A DNA stretch of 43,629 bases from Oscillospiraceae bacterium (GCA_022766785.1 JALEOL010000073.1:1-43629); one strand, 5' to 3'; shown: positions 1 through 8,593, numbered from the stretch's first letter. A program made the numbers and translations. The notes: generated from the letters alone by a model not told the origin.

Positions 1-3000
1 TGCGTGCCGATGTAAATCGGAATGTTAGCCATTACCGCAGGAATATTCGCCATGCCGATCGCGCCGGATACTGCTGCCGAGACCATGGACTTAGCAGCTG
101 TAGGCGCTGTTGACAGCGTTCCGCCGCTCACTGACGTCATGATATCGCCCAGGGTGAGATCCTCGGTGCCCATCTTCTCGTTCCAGCCCTTTGTGAACTC
201 CTTCGCGACATCAACACCCACCTGGTACATGTCGCTTGACAGACCGGAGAAAACGCTGCGGAGCTTGTCAACAAAGCTCTCTTTGACGATATCGACCTGA
301 TCCTGGTAATATTTTTCGGATATGCTCGCGGCGGTCTGGTTCAGCTTCTCCAGGCTGCTGAAATAGCTGTTCCAGTCGGAGTCCGACATCTTGAGCAGCT
401 CCGCGCCGTATTTCATGCCCTCCTCGATATCCATCTCCAGGATAGAGTTGAGTGTGCCGGAGTCCGCTCCCCGGGCTTTCAGAGATTCAAGCATAGCGCC
501 GTATTCCTCCAGCACCTTGATATTATCCTCAATGCTGTCTGCGCCCATCTTGTAGACTTCCTCGTCATGCTCAGCGGTGGTGATCGTGAATTCACCCTTT
601 ACAGCGATAGTCTCCGGAATAGTCTCAGTGACCTTTTCGAAGCCTTTGTTGAACCCAAGGAGCTTCTGTGTAAGGCTGTCCCTGGCGGATAAGATCTTAT
701 CCAGAGCTGACAGAGCAGCGTCGCTGGTATCTGAAAGCATATCGTTCAGAGCGTCCTTGTTAGCCTGAAGTATCTTCTGGTTGTACTGATATGCTTCGAG
801 AAAAGCGCTGCGCCATTCATCGGAATTCTTGTCGAGGTACTTGTCCCGGATCTTAGCCAGCTCCTCGTAGTACTGCTTCTCTGTGATCTTGTTGGTTTTG
901 AGCTTAAATTCAAGCTGAGATTTCTCGTCAGAATAAGCCTGCTTGCGAGCTGCGGCAGCTTCATCAGCAGCCTTCTTCTGAGCGGCGGCAGCATCTTCGT
1001 CAGCTTTTTCCTGAGCGGCAAGCTGCTGCTCGTATGCCTTTTTCTGCTCCTCAGATAGCTTATCGTAGCCCTGCTTGATCTCAAGAGTAACAGAACGCCA
1101 CTCATCTGAATCCACATCATAGCTCAGATACTTGTCGCGGAGCGCCTGGAGATTGCTGTAGTACTCGGCAGCGTCAATCTCGCCCATGTCGTATTCGTAT
1201 TTGAGCCATTTCTGCTGTTCTTTGAATTTCTGAAGTTCTTCATCAATGTTGACGAAATCGCCAGTTGTCGAGGTATTACTATTTGAGGGTGTTTTTTTGT
1301 TATCATTGGTATAGCTTTCTAGTAGAAGCTCATTATATGTGTCAATTGTGCTTTGAGCATTCTCAATTTCTTCTTTTGCCTTTTGCCATGACCTTACATC
1401 CTGTATAGTTAAACCCGGAGCAATTTCTGCCGATTGATCCTCAGATCCAGAATCCCTTCCCGTGTAGTTATTGTACTTGTTTCTTGCATCAGCCGTACCT
1501 TCAATGTATTTCAGATAGAATTCCAGATCATCTTTGCCGAATTTGGCTTCTAAATCATCTACTATCTTCTGATTTTTATCAATAACAATATAAGCTTCTC
1601 GGGCTGCATTCTCATAAGCGGAGAGCTTAACCATCATGTTTTGTTTATTGATATAATTGTCCACTGCTGTTGTCAGATCGTTATACTCTCCGGTAAGAGA
1701 ATTAATAACAGATACATTATCTCCAAGTACATCTTGTAAATCCAATGCTAAGCCTTTAAGTTCTGCTTCCTCATCAGTGGTTCGACTAACCGCTGTACGG
1801 AGTACATCATACCGATCAGCTTTGTTTTTCAGCATGGACATCTCAGCTTCGTTTTCAGCAATGGCATTCTCTATGCTGTCGTTCATCTGAGCAACAGTCT
1901 CATTGTACTTATTAGCAGCAGATTCCGATTCATTAGTGCTTAACGCAAACCCAGTCAACGCCGTAGCCAGAAGTCCCACTCCGGTAGCAATCAGTCCTGC
2001 CGGATTCAGGCTCATAGCAGTATTCAATGCATACTGCTTTGCAGTCGCAATATCCAGTTTTCCGCTGAGCACAGCGTAGATCATTTCTTGCGTAGTGAGC
2101 TGACCATTCAGAGCGGCGGTCTTAACAGCAGCGAAGTTCTGAGCGGTACCGAGCATCTTCACCTGAAGCGCCGCTGTCTGCCAGCTTGAAATGACCTTTG
2201 TGAGCATAGCGGCAGTTTTGAAAGAAATAAACGCCGTAGTCACGCCTGCCACAGCCGAGGCTATCAACTTAATATTTTTCATCAGGAAGGAAAGAGTTCC
2301 GGAAATAAAGCTTGCTACTGATGTAGCTATCTCTTTAAGGTCGCCTTTCTGAGCCACCTCAGCAATCGTGTCAGCGGCTTCATTCAGGATAGGGATAAGG
2401 CTTTCTCCGATAGGCTGTATCAGCAGGTCTATCTGCCGCTTCACGCTCTCGATCGAATTGGACAGCGAGTTGTAATTAACGTCCTTGATACCGTCCATAG
2501 CACCGGCACAGTCATAAGCTGCGTCAGAAATATCGCCAAGCGCCAGAACTGCGTCCGCGCCCATATCTTCCCACATAGTGCCGAGAAGATTTACTCCGGC
2601 AATGTTCTGCGCAACAGGGTCGTCCATTTCGGCAAGAGCGGTGATTACTTCCTGAAAAGCTACTCTTGCAGAAATACCTCCTGCAGCGAACCTTTCCGCC
2701 ATGCTGTCAGCTTCAAAGCCCAGCGCTTCAAATCCCTCTTTACTTGTATTCGAGCCATCAATAACACGGATAGCAAGCTCTTTCACGGAATCGCCCACCT
2801 TATCAAGGTTCCAGGCTCCGTTTTCGGCGCCGTTTGAAAAAATGTTGAACATATCATCAGCTGACAGACCCATCTTCGCAAACTGAACCGAATATTCGGA
2901 TATACTATCCAGCAGCTCACCGGAATAATCAAGACCGTTCTGAGCGCCTCGGGCGATGTAGTCGTAGGCTTCGGCAGCGGAAATATTGAAGTTCTCCACC

Positions 3001-3563
3001 ATAGCCTTGACTGCTCTGGAGCTTTCGTCCACGCCGTAATCAAACACGTCCTGCAAAGCATAGGCGCTTTCGGTGATGTTGATAAGCTCGTCATCAGAAA
3101 GTTCGCCGAGGTTCTGCTTGATCTTGGATATGCTGTCCGCAATATCCTCGGCGCTTTCACCGAAATTATCGCCATATATCGTCTCAACAACAGTCCGAAG
3201 TTTTTCCATATCCTCGGCGCTGGCGTTAGTGGCAGCGGCTATCTTGTTGACGGCGCTGTTCATTCCATCAGCTATTTCAATAGTGTGGGAAGCCATGCTC
3301 TTCAGCGTGTCTCCCAGCTTCTGAATCCCCTGTGTGATCACATCAGAGATCAGATTAGCCTTGATGATATCCCCGGTTTTGAGAGCGGCTTCTCCGGTAT
3401 CCTCAACACCCTGACGAACACCGTCAAAAGCGTCGCTCATGCGATCGACCTGAGATGTATCAAGAGAATCCCGGATAGTATCGCCGAGCTGCTCCGTGGA
3501 ACGCTGCGCTTCGGTGGTGTCGTTCTGTGTGACGATACGCACATATCCATCTGCCTGTGACAT
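1..3563 (-). CDS. Phage tail tape measure protein (3' end outside window)
   Basis: The frame is open from ATG at 3563 to the window edge, at least 1187 codons. The protein sets tail length and is threaded inside the tail tube. The N-terminal third (about residues 60-400) has the TP901/PhageMin_Tail look, with helical repeats around NAVNKIAAATNAS-like text, followed by a hydrophobic, Ala/Gly-rich stretch (about 420-560) and a long charged coiled coil with K/A/E/Q-rich repeats (about 740-900). Two related segments, each containing DKYLS/DKYLD and SDEWRS, show internal repetition about 65 residues apart. The start follows AGGAGAGG and sits one base after the stop of the Gp15-like gene. Only the C-terminus is missing. 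Confidence 0.93.
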   Translation of the reverse strand, partial: MSQADGYVRIVTQNDTTEAQRSTEQLGDTIRDSLDTSQVDRMSDAFDGVRQGVEDTGEAALKTGDIIKANLISDVITQGIQKLGDTLKSMASHTIEIADGMNSAVNKIAAATNASAEDMEKLRTVVETIYGDNFGESAEDIADSISKIKQNLGELSDDELINITESAYALQDVFDYGVDESSRAVKAMVENFNISAAEAYDYIARGAQNGLDYSGELLDSISEYSVQFAKMGLSADDMFNIFSNGAENGAWNLDKVGDSVKELAIRVIDGSNTSKEGFEALGFEADSMAERFAAGGISARVAFQEVITALAEMDDPVAQNIAGVNLLGTMWEDMGADAVLALGDISDAAYDCAGAMDGIKDVNYNSLSNSIESVKRQIDLLIQPIGESLIPILNEAADTIAEVAQKGDLKEIATSVASFISGTLSFLMKNIKLIASAVAGVTTAFISFKTAAMLTKVISSWQTAALQVKMLGTAQNFAAVKTAALNGQLTTQEMIYAVLSGKLDIATAKQYALNTAMSLNPAGLIATGVGLLATALTGFALSTNESESAANKYNETVAQMNDSIENAIAENEAEMSMLKNKADRYDVLRTAVSRTTDEEAELKGLALDLQDVLGDNVSVINSLTGEYNDLTTAVDNYINKQNMMVKLSAYENAAREAYIVIDKNQKIVDDLEAKFGKDDLEFYLKYIEGTADARNKYNNYTGRDSGSEDQSAEIAPGLTIQDVRSWQKAKEEIENAQSTIDTYNELLLESYTNDNKKTPSNSNTSTTGDFVNIDEELQKFKEQQKWLKYEYDMGEIDAAEYYSNLQALRDKYLSYDVDSDEWRSVTLEIKQGYDKLSEEQKKAYEQQLAAQEKADEDAAAAQKKAADEAAAARKQAYSDEKSQLEFKLKTNKITEKQYYEELAKIRDKYLDKNSDEWRSAFLEAYQYNQKILQANKDALNDMLSDTSDAALSALDKILSARDSLTQKLLGFNKGFEKVTETIPETIAVKGEFTITTAEHDEEVYKMGADSIEDNIKVLEEYGAMLESLKARGADSGTLNSILEMDIEEGMKYGAELLKMSDSDWNSYFSSLEKLNQTAASISEKYYQDQVDIVKESFVDKLRSVFSGLSSDMYQVGVDVAKEFTKGWNEKMGTEDLTLGDIMTSVSGGTLSTAPTAAKSMVSAAVSGAIGMANIPAVMANIPIYIGT

Positions 3564-3564
3564 A

Positions 3565-4128
3565 TTATCCTCTCCTCCCTATTTTGGATATAAAGTCCTG
3601 CACGGCGCTGCTCTGGCGGCGTTCCGAAAGCGAGATCACATCAGGATTGTTCCTGACGAATTCTTTCTCGCTGTCGGTGAGCTTACCGGAGTTCTTCCGC
3701 GACCGCAGGCTTATCAATGTATTGAAAAAGCAGTCCTTGCCGAGATCGGAAAAAAGACTGCGGAATTTCCACCAGTGAAGATCATCAACAGTGTTTAAAT
3801 CAATGTTGAAAGTGCTTTTAAACGCCGTATAAATATAGGTTGAGTCCTTGTTAAGGCTGTATACCTGCGGCTGTCTGAGCCGGGATATATCAGCGTTCTC
3901 ACCCAGGTTCAAAAATTTCAGCCCCTGCTCAATTGCAAGGGCTGTATTGTCAGGTATATCCGGATGATAAAGGAGTGTGACCAACACTGTGAGCTTCTCA
4001 TGCTCCATGAGCTGCGGATCCTCCATCGCCTGTATTATCCGCAGGCAGATCCGGAAGTCTGTGTTTATAGGAACCGCAACGCCGTCGATCATGACAGCGT
4101 GCGGCAGCTTGTCTGTGAGATAGTTCAT
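3565..4128 (-). CDS. Tail assembly protein, bacteriophage Gp15 family
   Basis: 187 residues, matching the Gp15 family (PF06854) in length and in its signature DLHWWKFRSLFSDL near residue 118. These proteins lie just before the tape measure gene and are taken as the second tail-assembly chaperone of Gram-positive siphophages. The ATG overlaps the stop of the preceding chaperone gene by four bases (ATGA), so translation is probably coupled. The tape measure ATG follows its TAA after one base. The family assignment rests on recognition of the motif and position, not on a search. Confidence 0.88.
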   Translation of the reverse strand: MNYLTDKLPHAVMIDGVAVPINTDFRICLRIIQAMEDPQLMEHEKLTVLVTLLYHPDIPDNTALAIEQGLKFLNLGENADISRLRQPQVYSLNKDSTYIYTAFKSTFNIDLNTVDDLHWWKFRSLFSDLGKDCFFNTLISLRSRKNSGKLTDSEKEFVRNNPDVISLSERRQSSAVQDFISKIGRRG

Positions 4129-4538
4129 TCCATCACGCCGCCTTTTATAGCTTCGGTATAGTGCCTGATGAGCTTGTCAGAGGTCTGGGTGAAATAGTGC
4201 GCCGTTTCGCAGATGAAGCGGATAAGCTCTGTCGGCTCGCAGCGTCCGCCTGTAAGCAGCTTCGCCGTGCCCTCGCCATAGATCCCGTCCACCTGTTTGC
4301 CGAGGAATTCAGTGAAGCGGCGCAGCTCCCTGGCATTCTCAAGCTCGGCATTGGATACGCCGTTCTCGTCCACAACCGGGGTGATCTCCTTCGGCTTGTA
4401 GTTCTTGAGGTTCTCATAAACCTGGTAGAAGCGCTCACGAACAGCGAGGTCAGTAGGGTAGAAGCTGATATGGTGTGTCTCGCCGCCGGTTACGATCTCA
4501 ATGTCAACCGGCTTTTCTTCTGTAGTGCAAAATCTCAA
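4125..4538 (-). CDS. Tail assembly chaperone (first of pair)
   Basis: 137 residues; acidic, with an N-terminal beta-rich part (IEIVTGGETHHISFYPTD) like the tail-tube-like fold seen in gp14/G-type chaperones and a helical C-terminal half ending in LIRHYTEAIKGG. It would coat the tape measure during tail assembly together with the Gp15-like partner. The start is TTG at 4538, chosen because AAGGAGGAAG lies eight bases upstream and no ATG fits. The gene sits just downstream of the moron cassette hairpin (4561-4588), so its transcription must pass that hairpin or arise from the moron promoter. Confidence 0.8.
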   Translation of the reverse strand: MRFCTTEEKPVDIEIVTGGETHHISFYPTDLAVRERFYQVYENLKNYKPKEITPVVDENGVSNAELENARELRRFTEFLGKQVDGIYGEGTAKLLTGGRCEPTELIRFICETAHYFTQTSDKLIRHYTEAIKGGVME

Positions 4539-4560
4539 GTTACTTCCTCCTTATAAAGAA

Positions 4561-4588
4561 TTCAGCACCCATGTTTCAGGGTGCTGAA
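4561..4588. terminator. Perfect 10-bp stem hairpin behind the moron gene
   Basis: TTCAGCACCC and GGGTGCTGAA form a perfect ten-base-pair stem around an eight-base loop, six bases after the moron stop codon. The leftward side has only a weak T tract (TTCTTTATA), so it may attenuate or stabilise the transcript rather than end it fully. Confidence 0.65.
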
Positions 4589-4593
4589 AATTA

Positions 4594-5130
4594 TTATAAT
4601 AAGTAGTTGCCATCTGAATCTTTTTTCTGGATTACTTCCTGTTTAGGATGCCGACTAGCTTCATACTCAGCAGCGAAAAGTTTGCATATAGGTATAAAAG
4701 CATCGCGTTCTGCCCAGAAAACCAGATTTTGAATATCTGATTCGTTTTCTCCAGTGTATGCTATAATAAGGTATGGTGTTGTTTGAACTTTTGTTGTGGT
4801 TCCAATACCTGACATTCCACCAAGTATCATTCCGGCAGGACCGAATACCAAGCTCCCAATTAATCCTCGTGCGATAACACTTTTTTCCTTAACCTTGATT
4901 TCCTCGTTGGTCAGTACTTCAATTGTAATGACACGTTTATTGGGAATTTTGTAAGTTTCCTTAATCGGATCCTTTCCAAATATCTTAATATCTGCCAGTC
5001 TATCCAGATAGAGAAATTCATTATCATACCTTATATCAAGATACTCCCATTTTGTTATGTTTGGAATACCGCCTAACAGCATTAACCGAATCTTAGGATC
5101 AGAAGATTTGTATTTCAAGTTGTTATACAT
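4594..5130 (-). CDS. Moron: bPH/glycine-zipper-type protein of unknown role
   Basis: 178 residues. A beta-rich N-terminal region (residues 1-80) precedes a glycine zipper near 90-110 (GLIGSLVFGPAGMILGGMSG), which can insert in or oligomerise at membranes, then a short beta segment (PYLIIAYTGENESDIQ) and helix. Such bPH plus glycine-zipper proteins are frequent in Firmicute prophages; none has a firmly known function that I can name. It is clearly more AT-rich than the tail genes on both sides, has its own sigma-A promoter at 5159-5187 and is closed by a strong hairpin, so it is an independently expressed insertion in the tail operon. Candidate roles are superinfection exclusion or lysogenic conversion (inference). 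Confidence 0.8.
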   Translation of the reverse strand: MYNNLKYKSSDPKIRLMLLGGIPNITKWEYLDIRYDNEFLYLDRLADIKIFGKDPIKETYKIPNKRVITIEVLTNEEIKVKEKSVIARGLIGSLVFGPAGMILGGMSGIGTTTKVQTTPYLIIAYTGENESDIQNLVFWAERDAFIPICKLFAAEYEASRHPKQEVIQKKDSDGNYLL

Positions 5131-5158
5131 ATTATTCCTCCAGATGTGATTTTCTTAC

Positions 5159-5187
5159 ATTATATCACATACAGAGGATAAAGTCAA
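5159..5187 (-). promoter_or_regulatory. Near-consensus sigma-A promoter of the moron
   Basis: On the minus strand TTGACT (5182-5187) and TATAAT (5159-5164) are separated by exactly 17 bases. The predicted start lies about 22 bases before the moron ATG, which has GGAGG upstream. No operator-like repeat is visible, so expression in the lysogen is likely constitutive. Confidence 0.85.
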
Positions 5188-5202
5188 GCAGAAAATGTCG
5201 AT

Positions 5203-5967
5203 TTATGATCCATAAACCGCAGTCACGCTGCCAGCCTTGACAGCCTTGTTCGCCGCATCAGCTTCGACAACGGTAATGATCGCCGGGGAACCGGTGACAG
5301 TAACAGCGCTTCCGGGCGACAGATTAGTCCACGAGGACACGTCCTGCCCCTCGGTAACAGTCTGCGCACTTGTGCCGCCCTTGTAGACGTAGTGATTACC
5401 GGTCTCAAGCTGCGGCGATACGAACAGCACAGTGCTTGTCGCCGTTGTTCCGGCAGTGGATACTACTGTCAGAGCACCGATACCATCATCAGAGGTGAAT
5501 GTATTCGCAGAACGGTCATATACGCCGTAAGTACGCTCGCCCTCCCAGACTATATCGAACGGGGCTGTAACTCCGTCAGCCGCAGCGCCGCCCCAGCTCT
5601 TGAGGTCGATCTTGGCTTCCTGCGTCCACGCAGCGAACTTCTCATCGCCGACCTGATCAAATATGGAGACCTCCATGAATCTGTATTTCAGCTCGTCAAG
5701 CTGCTTGTCCAGCCTGTCGATCTCATACAGCTCCTTGCCCAGAGCGGAGTCTCTGTTGACAAGATAAGGAGATACCGATGTAACCTGATTTCCCTTTGTC
5801 ACCTTAGACTTAGTGGTACCGAGGACGTTCTTTGTCTGAGTGACAGTGTTGTTTCTGGTACGCTCCAGCGATTCGTTGTCATCGCCGATAGGATCCCAGA
5901 TACCGTTTATCTGGACGAATAAGATACTCTGTTCGCGCTCAATCGCGCCTGTTCCTGTGATTGCCAT
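5203..5967 (-). CDS. Major tail tube protein
   Basis: 254 residues. The first about 150 residues carry a tail-tube pattern: an early strand (REQSILFVQINGIWDPIG), a KSKVTKGNQVTSVSPYLVN segment and a central PFDIVWEGERTYGVYD strand pair. The last about 90 residues are Thr/Val/Gly-rich with TVTEGQDVSSW and SPAIITVVEADAANK, suggesting an added surface beta domain. It forms the stacked rings of a non-contractile tail. Position between the tail terminator and tail chaperones fits. ATG at 5967 follows GAAAGGAAG. Confidence 0.85.
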   Translation of the reverse strand: MAITGTGAIEREQSILFVQINGIWDPIGDDNESLERTRNNTVTQTKNVLGTTKSKVTKGNQVTSVSPYLVNRDSALGKELYEIDRLDKQLDELKYRFMEVSIFDQVGDEKFAAWTQEAKIDLKSWGGAAADGVTAPFDIVWEGERTYGVYDRSANTFTSDDGIGALTVVSTAGTTATSTVLFVSPQLETGNHYVYKGGTSAQTVTEGQDVSSWTNLSPGSAVTVTGSPAIITVVEADAANKAVKAGSVTAVYGS

Positions 5968-6396
5968 TTAAATCTTCCTTTCCTTATATTCAAATTGCAG
6001 CTGAGTAGTATACATTCCGGTCGTTCTTTCCTCGGAAACCTCTTCAAGACAACCGGTCTCAATGACCTTAATGCTCATGCCGGTCTGGTTTGCCGCCAGA
6101 GCAGGGAAGCTGCGGCGGTCGTTCTGCTCGTCTATCCAGCGGCAGAACTGCTCCAGGAATTCAACATTCTTTCCGCGTTCTACCTCGCTGCCTATCGCAG
6201 TGCGGTAGGCAAACTCGAACGTCACCGTGTATATCCTGTTGCCGAGGATATCCTTGCGGAACGGCGTATTCGGCACGGTAGTCACGCTGTAGCAGTCCTT
6301 GTCGTCCACATAGTCGAGGTAGAACGGCAGCTCCGGCTTCAGCAGCGGACAGCCTGAAAGATACTCGCATACGCTGTCCATGATAGAGTTACTCAC
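5968..6396 (-). CDS. Tail terminator / minor capsid-type protein
   Basis: 142 residues with a conserved layout for phage tail-completion proteins: an N-terminal helix (SIMDSVCEYLSGCP), the strand IYTVTFEFAYRTAIG, a helix with the WIDEQN motif, and a C-terminal strand TTQLQFEYKERK. It would cap the tail tube and help join it to the head. Start GTG at 6396 overlaps the previous stop (GTGA) and has GGAGG eight bases upstream. Family assignment is from order and these motifs. Confidence 0.75.
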   Translation of the reverse strand: MSNSIMDSVCEYLSGCPLLKPELPFYLDYVDDKDCYSVTTVPNTPFRKDILGNRIYTVTFEFAYRTAIGSEVERGKNVEFLEQFCRWIDEQNDRRSFPALAANQTGMSIKVIETGCLEEVSEERTTGMYTTQLQFEYKERKI

Positions 6397-6773
6397 GGCA
6401 TTAACCTCCTGGCATAGTTCTTGACCTCACGGACGATCTGATCCTTGCGTGCCGCCCACATACGGTGGAACCACCTCGAACCACGCTTGCCGTTAAGCCT
6501 GCTGTTGCCGCTGTAGTACCGCTTGTGAGCATACGGCGCGATGAACACCAGCTCGCCGCTTCCCATTCTGGAACCGAGGATAACCGACTTCTTCAGCATT
6601 CCGGTACGCATAGGAACGTAAGCGTCCATGTGCCGTACAACGGTGTTGTCAATGAATACCTGAAGCCGGTCGAAGTTCTCGTTCAGCCGCTGCGCGCCAC
6701 TGTTCCAGCGGATAACCGCCTGACCGTTGGCATTCTGGAAAAGCTGTCCACGGTCTGTAACTATCCTCATCAT
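6393..6773 (-). CDS. Minor capsid protein, neck type (Minor_capsid_2 family)
   Basis: 126 residues, basic. Motifs VPMRTGMLKKSV, IAPYAHKRYYSG and GSRWFHRMWAARKDQI are typical of the Minor_capsid_2 / gp10-like neck proteins that sit between head and tail connectors. Its ATG follows GGGAGGTGAG. The upstream 159 bases hold a direct-repeat-bounded insert instead of the usual tight gene junction. Confidence 0.85.
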   Translation of the reverse strand: MMRIVTDRGQLFQNANGQAVIRWNSGAQRLNENFDRLQVFIDNTVVRHMDAYVPMRTGMLKKSVILGSRMGSGELVFIAPYAHKRYYSGNSRLNGKRGSRWFHRMWAARKDQIVREVKNYARRLMP

Positions 6774-6791
6774 TTTCCGCTCACCTCCCTG

Positions 6792-6935
6792 TTACCTCCC
6801 AGTGCCCGGTTCAGACAACGCTAGCTGCAGCAGAGCCGCAGAGCGTTGTTCCTGAACTGCATCATTTTTCCTAACCCGTCCCGGAGTGGGACGGCTTTTT
6901 TCTTCGAAAACCGGAAAAATGACGCTGTATTCCAT
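6792..6935 (-). CDS. Tiny ORF inside the duplicated segment (47 aa)
   Basis: An ATG four bases after the preceding stop opens a 47-residue frame beginning MEYSVIFPVFEEK and ending in the duplicated GTGR, followed by the ribosome binding site of the next gene. It is basic in the middle (KSRPTPGRVRK) and has an Ala/Leu-rich end. It fills the gap neatly, but its sequence also encodes two strong hairpins, so it may be an accidental frame over a structured element. No family is recognised. Confidence 0.35.
   Translation of the reverse strand: MEYSVIFPVFEEKSRPTPGRVRKNDAVQEQRSAALLQLALSEPGTGR
6876..6901 (+). terminator. Rightward rho-independent terminator inside the leftward operon
   Basis: CCGTCCC and GGGACGG form a 7-bp stem with a 5-base loop, followed on the plus strand by CTTTTTT. 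It points against the structural operon and directly follows the inverted repeat at 6811-6858, so it may end a small antisense RNA; no convincing plus-strand promoter was seen nearby. Confidence 0.6.
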
Positions 6936-6939
6936 TTTA

Positions 6940-7335
6940 CTACACACCTGTTACCTCCCAGTGCCAAAGTTTTTTAGATCCGAAACGGCATTCACGAACC
7001 GCTGAAATTATCAATTTTTCGGTGTGCTGCCGATCCAGATCTGCGGCGCTGGTAATGTCGCCGCATTCTCCACGGGCTATTATGTCGCCCGGTGAAAGCG
7101 TGAATTTATCCTCCGGACAGCCCTGCGCGAACCAGTGCGCCGCCGGAATACACGAAGCCATGTCCGGTATCATCACGGTAACGCTGTCGCTGTCATACTT
7201 CCCGGTCTTGCTGAATGCCGCTCCGCTGGTGCTGTCCCAAAATACCCCATGAACTACCGTCCTGTGTATCTGTTCCGGATCTCGCCCCTGCTGCGGAATG
7301 ATGTTGTACACGGTAATGGTTTCCTGAAATATCAT
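6940..7335 (-). CDS. Head-tail connector, Minor_capsid_1 family
   Basis: 131 residues from ATG 7335, chosen because it overlaps the preceding stop by four bases and follows a GAGGG-type site; a longer in-frame start at 7362 exists but lies inside the previous gene. The sequence has FQETITVYNII at the start, the strand YDSDSVTVMIPDM, LSPGDIIARG and a C-terminal HWEVTGV, as in the stopper/connector proteins of siphophages that close the head-tail channel. Its last codons are duplicated 159 bases downstream. Confidence 0.8.
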   Translation of the reverse strand: MIFQETITVYNIIPQQGRDPEQIHRTVVHGVFWDSTSGAAFSKTGKYDSDSVTVMIPDMASCIPAAHWFAQGCPEDKFTLSPGDIIARGECGDITSAADLDRQHTEKLIISAVRECRFGSKKLWHWEVTGV

Positions 7336-7688
7336 TCCCTCGCCACCCCTCTGTACAGCCATTCAGCCGGAAGCCACGTCCGGCAAGCTGCCCTCGCCAT
7401 GACCGTTTCGGAAGCCCCCTCCGAGCCGCTCGCCAGTGAATAGCTCCAGCTGCCGACGCTCTCGGACTGCTTAACCATGCCGCCGTTTCCGTCAGTAAGA
7501 AGCAGGCTCTCGCAAAGCTCACAGCAGCACATCTTCAGCCGCTCATCGTCAGCGTTCTCGGCAGCTCGCCCGAATGTCAGCTGGTCAATGTAAGCGGAGG
7601 CTTTGGCGGCAAGCCGGGGGAAATCCTCCTCGCTCACCGCCTTGCCGCCGTAGGTTCCGGAGTAATAGATGTAATCAGCGTAGATCAT
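7332..7688 (-). CDS. Head-tail connector (gp6/adaptor-like)
   Basis: 118 residues from ATG 7688, which overlaps the capsid gene stop by four bases (ATGA). It is mostly helical, with YIDQLTFGRA near residue 34 and LKMCCCELCESLL near 50, the pattern of adaptor proteins (HK97 gp6-like) that bind under the portal ring. The C-terminal GASETVMARAACRTWLPAEW segment is also typical. Three adjacent cysteines in the second helix are unusual but seen in relatives by memory only. Confidence 0.78.
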   Translation of the reverse strand: MIYADYIYYSGTYGGKAVSEEDFPRLAAKASAYIDQLTFGRAAENADDERLKMCCCELCESLLLTDGNGGMVKQSESVGSWSYSLASGSEGASETVMARAACRTWLPAEWLYRGVARE

Positions 7689-8593
7689 GTCGCGCACACA
7701 CGGATAGACGGCAGAACATTGTCCTTGATCCAGATGTCGTGATACTTGCGATACTGTATCAGCCATGCGTCCGCGCTCTGGTTCACGTCAGGATCGAAGA
7801 TCTTGAAGTTGTCCGTCTTGGACACGGCTATCGGAGCGGACTTCGGGCATATGATCCAGTTGATCTGGGTAGCGCTTGATGCAGGCTCGAATCCGCCTTC
7901 CTCCTGACCGCTGGACTTGCCGTCCTTGAAGGTGTATTCGGTTTTCATTCTCACAGAGGGCACACGGATCACCGGTATGCCGTTGAAGGTCTTTACCTTA
8001 AGGCTGATATCTCCCTGCGCAAAATCAGCAACGTTAATGCTGCGGTTGATCTTCTCATTGTTGTCCAGCATGTCCGCGACAGTATACGGCATGATGATCA
8101 CCAGATCGGCAGCTCCGGCAGCGTCCTGGACGGCGGTGATATCTGCGGTAAGCGCAGACAGTATCGTGCTGGCTGCCGGGGTGTAGGTCTTGCCGTAACT
8201 GCCCTTTGCAAGAGAGTAGATCTTGCTGTAGCGGTAAGCGTCTACCTCCGGAATGATCTTGGTGAGCTGGAACTCGCTCATAACGGCAGCCGCGCTGGCA
8301 ACGAAATTGGTCTCGTCAACCTCATTTCTGTCAAGCATGAACTTCCTGCCTCTGTCCATGGTCATGGTCTTGGTCTGGTAGGTAAGCGTTACGGCACCCT
8401 GGCTGTAGCCGTTGTCGCGGTCGTAGTCGCCAAGACCGCTCAGAGACATCTTCGGGATCTTGATCTCATTGCCGCCGCTGTACTTAACCTGTCCGGCATT
8501 CTGTTCCATCCAGCCGGATGTACTGCCTTCGATCATCTGCTTATCGAGGACGGTCGTGAATATAGAAGCTGCTTCAAGTGTATTGATAGGCAT
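7685..8593 (-). CDS. Major capsid protein
   Basis: 302 residues. It follows the scaffold gene and begins MPINTLEAASIFTTVLDKQM without a protease-cleaved N-terminal arm, consistent with a separately encoded scaffold. Segments GNEIKIPKMSLSGLGDYDRD, TLTYQTKTMTMDRGRKFMLDR (split here by position 75-95) and KTFNGIPVIRVPS match the HK97-fold coat proteins of Gram-positive siphophages. ATG at 8593 has AAGGAGG at good spacing. Confidence 0.9.
   Translation of the reverse strand: MPINTLEAASIFTTVLDKQMIEGSTSGWMEQNAGQVKYSGGNEIKIPKMSLSGLGDYDRDNGYSQGAVTLTYQTKTMTMDRGRKFMLDRNEVDETNFVASAAAVMSEFQLTKIIPEVDAYRYSKIYSLAKGSYGKTYTPAASTILSALTADITAVQDAAGAADLVIIMPYTVADMLDNNEKINRSINVADFAQGDISLKVKTFNGIPVIRVPSVRMKTEYTFKDGKSSGQEEGGFEPASSATQINWIICPKSAPIAVSKTDNFKIFDPDVNQSADAWLIQYRKYHDIWIKDNVLPSIRVCAT

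Larger units (their letters stand above)
6788..6965. repeat. 19-bp perfect direct repeat bounding a 159-bp insertion or duplication
   Basis: The 19 bases CCTGTTACCTCCCAGTGCC occur at 6788-6806 and 6947-6965, a period of 159 bases (53 codons). The left copy repeats the 3' end of the connector gene (codons HWEVTG). Between them lie a strong imperfect inverted repeat (about 6811-6858, arms GTTCAG-ACAACGCT and AGCGTTGT-TC-CTGAAC) and a terminator-like hairpin. This is the pattern left by insertion of a short element or by unequal duplication. Confidence 0.85.

Noticed and set aside
3565-4538. Programmed frameshift between the two tail chaperone genes
   Set aside because: The genes simply overlap by ATGA with their own start; I saw no slippery heptamer near the join.
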